NCBI RefSeq assembly: GCF_025127995.1
Contig: NZ_JAHLYP010000041.1
Location: 37,525 to 101,524 of the forward strand
Reading direction: 5' to 3'
Origin: Synechococcus sp. CS-1332
GTDB lineage: Bacteria; Cyanobacteriota; Cyanobacteriia; PCC-6307; Cyanobiaceae
Length of the DNA stretch: 64,000 bases
Within the stretch, counting starts at the first letter, position 1. Each line of letters opens with the position of its first letter. Below the pieces are notes generated by a model. It was not told where the DNA came from. It did no database searches and worked only from the letters and a program-made list of their open reading frames with translations. The position numbers and the translations under genes are program-made. Shown here piece after piece: positions 1-7,284 of this stretch.

Positions 1-851
1 ACCGCCTCCGCCAGGTAGGCGGCGGCGAAGAAGGTGAGCACCCAGGCCGCCCGCCAGACCCGCTCCGGCGCCAGGCCGCCGGGCAGCAGGAAGCCGAGGA
101 TGTTCTGGCCGAGGAACAGCAGGGTGATCAGGGGGGCCCCCCGGATGAACTCGATGTACAGCACCGAACCCCAACGCAGCAGGGGGAGGTCGCTGCGGCG
201 ACCGAGCGCCAACAGCACACCGATCGGGAAGCACAGCAGGATGGCGAAGCTGGAGGCCAGCAGGGTGAGCATCAGTCCGCCCCATTCGGAAGGGGAGACG
301 GTCACCAGGCCCAGGCCGCCGCTGATCAGCACCATGCCCACCAAATAGAGGACCGGCCACATCAGGGCCACCAACCGCAAGCCCGTGGGGCCGAAGCGGC
401 GACCGAAGCGTCCGGCCAGCCAGCGGACCAGCAGCAGCAGGGCCACCAGACCCCACCAGCGGGCCTGAATGGAGACGGTCAGCCCCATGGCCCAGGGCCT
501 CCACAGTCCCAGCACCACCAGAAGCGTTGCCGCGATCCGGTCGTTGCGAGGCCAGAGCACACCGGTGCGGTCGGGGCGGGGGTGGGCCCGCAGCAGGCCC
601 CAGGTGGCACCGCTGGCCGCGACCAGCAGAGCGGTGAGCAACCAGACGCGCCACTGCTGCTCCACCGGGTAGCGGCCCACCGCGAAAAGGGTGCTGTTGA
701 CCCGGATCACGGCCCACTGGGCCTGGGTGAAGGCCCAGCGCAGGACTCCGAAGGCCGCCAGGCTGATCAAGCTGATCAACACCACGCTCAGCACCGCGTC
801 GGTGCGGGTGGCGAAGAGTTCGGCGCGCAGCCGCCGCAGGAGGCGTTTCAT
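1..851 (-). CDS. Amino-acid ABC transporter permease, NatH/AapM type (3' end outside window)
   Basis: Inner-membrane permease of a polar amino-acid ABC importer. I translated it by hand from the ATG at 851; it stays open to the left edge, so the C-terminus is missing. The protein starts MKRLLRRLRAELFATRTDAV and has several hydrophobic segments. A segment reading YIEFIRGAPLITLLF near residues 240-255 is typical of HisM/GlnP-type permeases. It starts one base after the stop of the upstream permease gene (TGA-A-ATG), so the two are almost certainly co-translated and form a heterodimer. The ATPase subunit (BgtA/AapP type) is not in the window and may lie just to the left. NatH is the best match by order and length; substrate (acidic/neutral amino acids) is inferred from the family. 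Confidence 0.85.
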   Translation of the reverse strand, partial: MKRLLRRLRAELFATRTDAVLSVVLISLISLAAFGVLRWAFTQAQWAVIRVNSTLFAVGRYPVEQQWRVWLLTALLVAASGATWGLLRAHPRPDRTGVLWPRNDRIAATLLVVLGLWRPWAMGLTVSIQARWWGLVALLLLVRWLAGRFGRRFGPTGLRLVALMWPVLYLVGMVLISGGLGLVTVSPSEWGGLMLTLLASSFAILLCFPIGVLLALGRRSDLPLLRWGSVLYIEFIRGAPLITLLFLGQNILGFLLPGGLAPERVWRAAWVLTFFAAAYLAEA

Positions 852-852
852 T

Positions 853-1875
853 TCAGCGCTCCCGGATCTGGACCAGATGGTTGAGACCGTTCATCAGAGC
901 GGAGATCAGCAGGTCAAGGGTGAGATAGGCCGCCAGCAGCACCAGGATCACCTCCACCGCCCGGCCGGTCTGGTTGAGGGTGGTTTCGGCCACCGAATAG
1001 AGGTCGGTGTAGCCCACCGCCACCGCCAGGGAGGAGTTCTTGGCCAGGGAGATGTACTGGGTGTTGAGCCCCGGCACGATCACCCGCAGCGACTGGGGCA
1101 GGACGATGCGGCGCAGGGTGGCGAACCAGCTCAGTCCCAGGGAGGAGGCCGCCTCCCACTGCCCCTTCGGCACCGCCGCGATGCCGCCCCGCACCACTTC
1201 GGCGATGAAGGCCCCCGAATACACGATCAGGCCGGTGAGCAGGGCGCCGAATTCGACGCTCAGGCGCACCGGTGCCTGCCACACCCCGTTCACCAGCGTC
1301 GGACCCATCCAGCGCAGCCCCTCGCCCAGCCCGGCGATATACAGCCCCGATTTGGCCAGCACCACCCCGGGGAGCTGGATCGCCGCGACGCCGTTAGGCA
1401 GGGTGAGGAACACCACGAAATACCAGAACACCAGCTGCAGCAGCAGGGGGATGTTGCGCACCACCTCCACGTAGACCCGCGCCAGACGCCGCAGCAGGCC
1501 GTTGTGGCTGAAGGAGGCCATCCCCACCAGGCAGCCCATCAAGGTGGCTCCCACCAGACCCACCAGCACTGCCCGGATCGTGTTGACCAACCCGGCCGCC
1601 AGGGCGCGCCAGTAGGGCAGCTGGGCATTGAAGGGAATCACCGATTCCGAGATGTCGAAGCCGGCGGGCTGCTGCAGCCAGCGCCAGCTCAGCAGCAGCC
1701 CGGCCGCTGTCAGGTTGCGGATCAGATTGCCCAGAAGAAAGGCGATCAGCAGCAGCACCAGCAGACCCACCACGGCCTGCACCACCCAGGGAACGACGCG
1801 GCGGTCGCGCCACCAGGGCGGCTTGGGGGCAGGCAGGGACGATGGGGTCGGTTTGGCGGGGGGGACCGGCGCCAT
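853..1875 (-). CDS. Amino-acid ABC transporter permease, NatG/AapQ type
   Basis: 340-residue membrane permease, partner of the next gene in the same importer. A proline-rich cytoplasmic N-terminus (about residues 1-20) is followed by a transmembrane segment. A long periplasmic stretch comes next, typical of AapQ/NatG, then the core permease with ARVYVEVVRNIPLLLQLVFW and, near the end, the EAA loop (WEAASSLGLSWFATLRRIVL), which contacts the ATPase. I chose the ATG at 1875 because it overlaps the stop of the binding-protein gene by one base (TGATG) and removes a non-conserved 14-residue extension. Length matches the family. Import of amino acids is family knowledge; the exact substrate is not visible. 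Confidence 0.9.
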   Translation of the reverse strand: MAPVPPAKPTPSSLPAPKPPWWRDRRVVPWVVQAVVGLLVLLLIAFLLGNLIRNLTAAGLLLSWRWLQQPAGFDISESVIPFNAQLPYWRALAAGLVNTIRAVLVGLVGATLMGCLVGMASFSHNGLLRRLARVYVEVVRNIPLLLQLVFWYFVVFLTLPNGVAAIQLPGVVLAKSGLYIAGLGEGLRWMGPTLVNGVWQAPVRLSVEFGALLTGLIVYSGAFIAEVVRGGIAAVPKGQWEAASSLGLSWFATLRRIVLPQSLRVIVPGLNTQYISLAKNSSLAVAVGYTDLYSVAETTLNQTGRAVEVILVLLAAYLTLDLLISALMNGLNHLVQIRER

Positions 1876-2936
1876 CAACGGAAGGGCGGGGAGTAGATCA
1901 GCCCGCCATCCTTCCACTGGCGGTTGAGGCCGCGGTCGAGCTTGAGGGCGGAGGCGGGGCCCACGTTGCGATCAAAGATCTCGCCGTAGTTGCCCACGGC
2001 CTTCACGGCCTTGACCACGAAGTCGGGCGGCAGGCCGAGCAGCTTGCCGAAATCACCTTCCACCCCAAGGAAGCGGCGCAGGTCGGCCTGGTTGGTGTTG
2101 GCCTTCGCCTCGGCCAGCTTGGCGTCCACATTCGCCTGGGTGATGCCGCTCTCCTCGGCCTGCATCAGGCCGAAGACGATCCAGCGCACGGCATCGGCCC
2201 AGGCGGGATCGCCGTTGGTGGTGGCGGGGGTGAGGGGCTCCTTGCTCATCACCACCGGCAGCAGGGTGTGGGCGTCCGGTTTGGGGAAGCTGGTGCGCTT
2301 GCCGGCCAGCTGGGAGCGGTCGCTGGTGACGGCCACGCAGCGGTCACCGAGATAGGCGGCGAAGGTCTGGTCGCTGGTCTGGAATTTCAGCGGCGTGTAA
2401 GGGATGTTCTGCTCCCGCATCCGGTCGGCCAGGTTGAGCTCGGTGGTGGTGCCGCTCTCCACGCAGATCGGTTTGCCGGCGAGCCCCTTGAGGTCCTTGA
2501 TGCCGCTGGCCACGGGCACCAGCACGCCCTGACCGTCATAGAAGGTGGTGGGGGCGAAGCTGAGGCCGTTGCCGCCGGCCGCATCGCGGCTCAGGGTCAT
2601 GGTGGTGTTGCGCGAGAGCAGATCCACCTCTCCGCTGGCCAGGGCGGCGAAGCGCTCGCTGGAGTTCAGATCCCGGAATTCCACTTTCTCGGGATCCCCC
2701 AGCACCGCGGCGGCCACCGCCTTGCAGACGTCCACGTCCAGGCCCAGATACTTGCCGTCGGGCCCCACGAAGCTGAAGCCGGGCAGCTTACCCTCCACCC
2801 CGCAGATCAGCTTGCCCCGTCCCGTGATGGTGGAGAGCTTCTGGCTCTGCACGCCGCCATCATCCCCAGCACAACCGGCGAGCAGGCCGGCGGCCAACAG
2901 GGAGGCCCCAAGGGTGAGGGTCCGGTTCCAGAACAT
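1875..2936 (-). CDS. Amino-acid ABC transporter substrate-binding lipoprotein, NatF/AapJ type
   Basis: Family 3 periplasmic solute-binding protein of 353 residues. The N-terminus is a lipoprotein signal: a hydrophobic stretch ends in LLAGC, so Cys22 should be lipidated and anchor the protein to the membrane. The family pattern follows: RGKLICGVEGKLPGFS, GLDVDVCKAVAAAVLGDP, SGEVDLLSRNTTMTLSRD, YDGQGVLV and ICVESGTTTELNLADRMRE. It would deliver amino acids to the NatG/NatH permeases encoded directly downstream. It is closely similar along its whole length to the protein encoded at 3006-4073, so the pair is a tandem duplication. The 69-base gap to that paralogue is the only real gap in the downstream part of this gene string. 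Confidence 0.92.
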   Translation of the reverse strand: MFWNRTLTLGASLLAAGLLAGCAGDDGGVQSQKLSTITGRGKLICGVEGKLPGFSFVGPDGKYLGLDVDVCKAVAAAVLGDPEKVEFRDLNSSERFAALASGEVDLLSRNTTMTLSRDAAGGNGLSFAPTTFYDGQGVLVPVASGIKDLKGLAGKPICVESGTTTELNLADRMREQNIPYTPLKFQTSDQTFAAYLGDRCVAVTSDRSQLAGKRTSFPKPDAHTLLPVVMSKEPLTPATTNGDPAWADAVRWIVFGLMQAEESGITQANVDAKLAEAKANTNQADLRRFLGVEGDFGKLLGLPPDFVVKAVKAVGNYGEIFDRNVGPASALKLDRGLNRQWKDGGLIYSPPFR

Positions 2937-3005
2937 GCTTGCGTCATTAAGGTGGCCGCATTGTTGCAGGTGCGGGCCGGCGCAGGTAGGCCGCCCGGAA
3001 CCTCC

Positions 3006-4073
3006 TCAGCGGAAGGGCGGGGCGATGTGCAGGCCGCCGCGGCTCCAGAGCCGGTTGAAGCCCCGCTCGAGGCCCAGGGGGGTGGCAGGGCCCAGGTGGC
3101 GCTCGAACAGCTCGCCGTAGTTGCCGACCGCTTTCACCACCTGAAGCGTGAAGTCGGCGGGCAAGCCCAGCTGACGGCCGAAATCCCCCTTGATCCCCAG
3201 GAAGCGGCGCGCTTCGGCCTGGCTGGTGTCGGCCTGGGCCGCGTCGCGGCTCGCCTCAATGTTGGCCTGGGTGAGGCCGCTCTCCTCGGCCTGGATCAGG
3301 GTGTAGGTGACCCAGCGCACCGCATCGGCCCAGGCCGGATCCGCCTGCACCGTCACCTTGGCGCTGGGTTCCTTGCTCAGGAGCTCCGGGAGCAACCCAT
3401 GGGCGCCAGGATCCTTGAAGCCGCTGCGCTTGGCCGCCAGCAGGGAGCTGTCGCTGGTGATGGCGGCGCAGCGGCCCTGCTCATAGGCCGGGTAGGCCTG
3501 CTCACCGGACTGGAAGCGCAGCGGCTGGTAGGCCAGGCCCAGCTCCCGCATGCGATCGGCCAGGTTGAGCTCGGTGTTGGTGCCGCTCTCCACGCAGATC
3601 GGCTGGCCGGCCAGCTGCCGCAGGCTGCGGATGCCGCTGGCCTTGGGCACCATCACCCCCTGGCCGTCATAGAAGAAGACTGGCCCGAAGCTGAGGCCGT
3701 TGCCGCCCGGGGCGTCGCGGCTGAGGGTGTGGGTGGAGCTGATCGAGAGCAGGTCCACCTCGCCGCTGCTGAGGGCCACGAAGCGCTCGCCGGCCGTCAC
3801 CGGCCGGAACTCCACCTTGCCGGGATCGCCAAGCACCGCGGCGGCCACCGCCCGGCAGAAGTCGGCGTCGATGCCCACGAAGGCTCCGCCGGGGCCCACG
3901 GTGCTGAACCCCGGCACCGCGCCGTCGACGGCGCAGACCAGCCGTCCCCGTTCGCGGATCTTGGCCATGGTGGGGCTGCCGGGGGCCCCGTTGCCCGCGG
4001 CGCAGCCCACCAGGGCCCCGAGGGCCGCCAGGAGCGTCACCGCCGTGCCAAAGGACAGCGCCGCCCTGATCAT
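3006..4073 (-). CDS. Second amino-acid ABC transporter substrate-binding lipoprotein (tandem paralogue)
   Basis: 355-residue family 3 solute-binding protein. I start it at the ATG at 4073, which gives a clean lipoprotein signal (MIRAALSFGTAVTLLAALGA, then LVGC); the longer open frame upstream only covers cupS in another frame. Motifs parallel the neighbour: RGRLVCAVDGAVPGFS, GIDADFCRAVAAAVLGDP, YDGQGVMV and ICVESGTNTELNLADRMREL. Several binding-region positions differ from the paralogue (SISSTHTLSRD against SRNTTMTLSRD), which suggests a shifted substrate range. Its ATG overlaps the cupS stop by four bases (ATGA). It is therefore translationally coupled to a CO2-uptake gene, an unexpected partner for an amino-acid transporter. 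Confidence 0.92.
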   Translation of the reverse strand: MIRAALSFGTAVTLLAALGALVGCAAGNGAPGSPTMAKIRERGRLVCAVDGAVPGFSTVGPGGAFVGIDADFCRAVAAAVLGDPGKVEFRPVTAGERFVALSSGEVDLLSISSTHTLSRDAPGGNGLSFGPVFFYDGQGVMVPKASGIRSLRQLAGQPICVESGTNTELNLADRMRELGLAYQPLRFQSGEQAYPAYEQGRCAAITSDSSLLAAKRSGFKDPGAHGLLPELLSKEPSAKVTVQADPAWADAVRWVTYTLIQAEESGLTQANIEASRDAAQADTSQAEARRFLGIKGDFGRQLGLPADFTLQVVKAVGNYGELFERHLGPATPLGLERGFNRLWSRGGLHIAPPFR

Positions 4074-4471
4074 CCGGGCAGGATCACCCGGTCGATCACA
4101 TGCACGATGCCGTTGTCGCAGACGATGTCGGCGGACACGACGGTGGCGTTCTTGACCTCGAAGGGCTCGGCCCGGCGGATCGCCACCGGTGCCCCCTCCA
4201 GGCTTTCCCATTCCGGCTGCGCCACCAGTTGCTCCCGCAGGTAAGCCCCGGAGAGCACATGGAATTTGAGGATTCGGGCCAGCTGGGGAACGTTGTCCAC
4301 CAGGGTCTGGACCGTGCCGGGGGGAAGGGCGGCGAAGGCGTCGTCGACGGGGGCGAAGACGGTGAAGGGGCCTGGACTCTCGAGGGCGGCGGTGAGACCG
4401 GCCAGCTCGACGGCGGTGAGCAGGGTGGCGAAGACACCGGCTCCCTTGGCGGTTTCGATGATGTTGGCCAT
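4070..4471 (-). CDS. cupS: CupS, fasciclin-domain subunit of the CO2-uptake NDH-1MS complex
   Basis: 133-residue single FAS1 (fasciclin) domain. The two FAS1 signatures are clear: GPFTVFAPVDDAFAALP in the N-terminal half and NATVVSADIVCDNGIVHVID near the C-terminus. In cyanobacteria a small FAS1 protein encoded directly after ndhF3-ndhD3-cupA is CupS, a peripheral subunit of the low-CO2 inducible NDH-1MS complex. That complex hydrates CO2 to bicarbonate at the thylakoid membrane. The gene lies nine bases after cupA, with an AGGAG ribosome site made from the end of cupA. There is no signal peptide, which agrees with a cytoplasm-facing protein. Identity rests on both the fold and the operon order. 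Confidence 0.93.
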   Translation of the reverse strand: MANIIETAKGAGVFATLLTAVELAGLTAALESPGPFTVFAPVDDAFAALPPGTVQTLVDNVPQLARILKFHVLSGAYLREQLVAQPEWESLEGAPVAIRRAEPFEVKNATVVSADIVCDNGIVHVIDRVILPG

Positions 4472-4480
4472 GGAGATCTC

Positions 4481-5791
4481 CTAGCGGTAGTCCTGGGTCT
4501 GGATCTGGCTCAGGCGGGCCTCGGGCCTGATGAAGCGGTCCATCTGGGCCTCGAAAAACTTCCGGTTGGCCATCAGGTGCTCGGGGTCGGTGTCATCGAG
4601 GGGATAGAGCAGGGCGCAGCGCAGGGCCTGGATCACCGCCGAGGTCACGTTGTACATGGAGCGCTGGAAGGTGACACCCAGCTGGTTGAGGATGTCGCCC
4701 TCGCCGCGTTTGTGCTGGGCGTAGAGCTCGGTGAGGTACGGGGGCAGGAAGTGCAGCATGTCCTGCATCAGCAGGGTGGGGGGGATCCCCGCCGAACCCA
4801 CCGGGAAGACATCGGCATAGAGGATGCCGTAATGGAAATCAGCCTGCTCGGAGGGCACCTGGCCGGCCTGGGCGTTGTAGCTCTTGGTGCCCCGGAAGGG
4901 GGCGGTCCGGTAGAACACGGCTTCCACATAGGGAAGGGCCGCCTCGTAAAGCCAGGTGAACCCTTCCGATTTGGGAATGATCTCGAGGCATTCCCCACCG
5001 ATGTAAACATGGTGGTAGATGGGCCGGCCCGCCACGGCGAAAATGCCGTTGACCAGGAAATCCATGGCGGCGGGCACGCCGGAGAAGCCGCCCTCGTCGT
5101 AGATGTCACTCATCTCGAAGAACACCGGCGCCATCACCTCCCAGAACAGGCCGAGGTTGGCGTAGTAGCTCATCTTGCGCACCTGCTCCAGGAACATCTC
5201 CGGGAACAGGGCGTAGAGCCCCAGCATCAGGGGATTGCCCTTGAAGTAGGCCTTGATCGCCCGATCGGCGTTGGCCTTGTAGGCGTCGCACTCCAGGTAG
5301 TCGTAGAAGCGGCCACCCATGCCCTGGTGCCAGAACATGGCATCCATGCAGGCCTCGGCGAACTCCATGTTGATGCGGTCGTGCCACAGGTGATGCAGCA
5401 GCTTCGGCATGGCCGTCGTCTCGCCCTTGGCCATGAACTCCAGCAGTTCCGGGTGGGCCTTCTCACCGCCGCGCCAGATGCGCAGCTTCGACTGCTCACC
5501 CTGGTAGGAGTTGGGCAGATCGAGGTACTCCTGGGTGGGGAAGTACTTGAAGGCGGGCAGGGGATCGAGGAACACCCGCTCGGCGATGTAGAGCAGGTCA
5601 CGCCAGTAGAAATCCATCGGCACGGCGTAGGCCTTGTAGATGCCGATGATCTGCATCAGGTTCTCGGGCGTGTCCGGCAGCATCGAGCCGCCCGCCTCGA
5701 GCCGGTGGATCACTTCGGCGTAGCGATGGGTCGACGGGGGGATCAGGGGCTGACGCACGGCTTCCGGTGCGGTGGCGGTGGGGGGCGTCAT
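4481..5791 (-). CDS. cupA: CupA (ChpY), CO2 hydration protein of NDH-1MS
   Basis: 436-residue soluble protein of the Cup/Chp CO2-hydration family, found only in cyanobacterial NDH-1 complexes. Family landmarks include the conserved N-terminal stretch (RYAEVIHRLEAGGSMLPDTP), LLHHLWHDRINMEFAEACM and FHYGILYADVFPVG. CupA binds the NdhD3/NdhF3 proton-pumping module and, with zinc, is thought to catalyse vectorial CO2 hydration powered by photosynthetic electron flow. Its ATG overlaps the ndhD3 stop by four bases. The order ndhF3-ndhD3-cupA-cupS marks it as the high-affinity inducible CupA rather than the constitutive CupB. Confidence 0.95.
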   Translation of the reverse strand: MTPPTATAPEAVRQPLIPPSTHRYAEVIHRLEAGGSMLPDTPENLMQIIGIYKAYAVPMDFYWRDLLYIAERVFLDPLPAFKYFPTQEYLDLPNSYQGEQSKLRIWRGGEKAHPELLEFMAKGETTAMPKLLHHLWHDRINMEFAEACMDAMFWHQGMGGRFYDYLECDAYKANADRAIKAYFKGNPLMLGLYALFPEMFLEQVRKMSYYANLGLFWEVMAPVFFEMSDIYDEGGFSGVPAAMDFLVNGIFAVAGRPIYHHVYIGGECLEIIPKSEGFTWLYEAALPYVEAVFYRTAPFRGTKSYNAQAGQVPSEQADFHYGILYADVFPVGSAGIPPTLLMQDMLHFLPPYLTELYAQHKRGEGDILNQLGVTFQRSMYNVTSAVIQALRCALLYPLDDTDPEHLMANRKFFEAQMDRFIRPEARLSQIQTQDYR

Positions 5792-7284
5792 GAGGGGAGC
5801 TGGCGGGGGGACGCGGAGGGGGCGATGGCCACGAGGGCGGTGAACGGTTCACGGCGCAGGGCTAGGGCCGTGGTGGTGGATTCGCTCCAGCCCACCAGCA
5901 GGCCGGGCCAGAGGCCGCCCACCAGCACCAGGGCAGCGAGAAGCACGGCCGGGAAGCGCTCGCTCCATACGGTGACGGGGTAGTCGACACGGTCGTTATC
6001 GAGACGGCCGAAGCCGACCCTGTTGAACACCCGCACCGCGTACACGGCCGTGAACCCCGAGGCGATCAGGCAGAGCAGGGTGGCCACCGGGAAGGGGGTC
6101 CAGCTGGCCTCGAACATCAGGAATTCGGGCACGAAGCCCGCCAGGCCGGGGATGCCTGCACTGGCCATCAGGGCCAGCAGGAACAAACCCAGGGTGAAGG
6201 GCAGGCCGCGGTAGGGATTCAGCAGGCCCGCCAGCTCGGGGATCTGGATGGAGCCGGTCTTGGCCTCGATCAGACCCACCAGGTGGAACAGCAGGGCCGA
6301 GATCAGACCGTGGGCCAGCAGCTGGGCCACCACCCCCTGCAGACTCAGGGGGGTGGCGGCTGCCAGGGCCACCACCAGCAGCCCCATGTGGCCGAGGGAG
6401 CCGTAGGCCACCAGGCGACGGATGTCGCTCTGGACGATGGCGTTGAGGGCGCCATAGGCCGCCGTGAGGGCGCCGACCCCGGCGATCCATGGGGACCAGA
6501 GGATCCATTCATCCGGCATGAAGCCGATGGCGAAGCGCAGCAGGCCGTACCCGCCGAGGATGGAGACCCCACCGCTGAGCAAGATCGCCACCGGACTGGA
6601 GGCCTGGCCGTAGGCCAGGGGCTGCCAGCCATGCAGGGGGACCACCGGCAGCTTGAGGCCGAAGGACAGCACCAGCAGGGCGAACACCCAGTGGCTGGAT
6701 CCTGTGGGGAGCTGCATGGCGGCCAGATCGGCGAAGGCGAAGCTGAAGCCATCGCCGTTGAGCCAGCCCAGGGCCAGCACGCCGCCCAGCAGGGCCAGTC
6801 CCGAAGCAGCGCCGTACATGACGTACTGGATGGCCGCCTGGGCGCGGCGCGGGCCACCCCAGACGGCCAGCAGCAGTGTGGTGGGGATCAGCACCAGCTC
6901 GTAGGCCAGCAGGAACAGGAGCGCGTTGCGGGCCAGCACTGCCCCCATCAGGCCGACATCGGTGGCCAGCAGCAAGCTGAAGAACAGCCGCGGCCGGGCC
7001 TGGTCGGCGGGGCTGGCCAGCACGGTCACGAGAACGATCAGGGCGATCAGGACAGCCAGCGGAGCTGACAGGCCATCGAGGCCGAGGTCGAGGGCGAGGC
7101 CAATCCGCGGCAACCACACCTGGTGCAGCTCAGTGGGGGACTGGCCCAACTGGGTGAGACCAATGATCAACTGGAGCAGTGCAGTCACCAGCGCCACGCG
7201 GCGCAGCAGCACCTGGCGCTCAGGCAGCAGCGGTAAAAGCCCGGCCCCAAGGGCCGGCAGAAGCAAGAGCAGGAGGAGGGCCAT
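5788..7284 (-). CDS. ndhD3: NdhD3, proton-pumping NDH-1MS subunit
   Basis: 498-residue polytopic membrane protein of the NuoM/NdhD antiporter-like family with roughly 13-14 hydrophobic segments. Typical landmarks are LLAYELVLIPTTLLLAVWGG (the conserved membrane Glu is in YELVLIP), KLPVVPLHGWQPLAYGQASS and DIRRLVAYGSLGHMGLLVVA. Position between ndhF3 and cupA assigns it to the CO2-uptake isoform NdhD3 rather than the respiratory NdhD1/D2. It starts within the stop of ndhF3 (one-base overlap, TGATG) and its own stop overlaps cupA by four bases, a design that keeps subunit amounts equal. Confidence 0.95.
   Translation of the reverse strand: MALLLLLLLPALGAGLLPLLPERQVLLRRVALVTALLQLIIGLTQLGQSPTELHQVWLPRIGLALDLGLDGLSAPLAVLIALIVLVTVLASPADQARPRLFFSLLLATDVGLMGAVLARNALLFLLAYELVLIPTTLLLAVWGGPRRAQAAIQYVMYGAASGLALLGGVLALGWLNGDGFSFAFADLAAMQLPTGSSHWVFALLVLSFGLKLPVVPLHGWQPLAYGQASSPVAILLSGGVSILGGYGLLRFAIGFMPDEWILWSPWIAGVGALTAAYGALNAIVQSDIRRLVAYGSLGHMGLLVVALAAATPLSLQGVVAQLLAHGLISALLFHLVGLIEAKTGSIQIPELAGLLNPYRGLPFTLGLFLLALMASAGIPGLAGFVPEFLMFEASWTPFPVATLLCLIASGFTAVYAVRVFNRVGFGRLDNDRVDYPVTVWSERFPAVLLAALVLVGGLWPGLLVGWSESTTTALALRREPFTALVAIAPSASPRQLPS

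Noticed and set aside
1842..4244. 800-codon plus-strand open frame
   Set aside because: Antisense to the two binding-protein genes and cupS; Gly/His/Gln-rich translation without domains. Long antisense frames are expected at this GC content.
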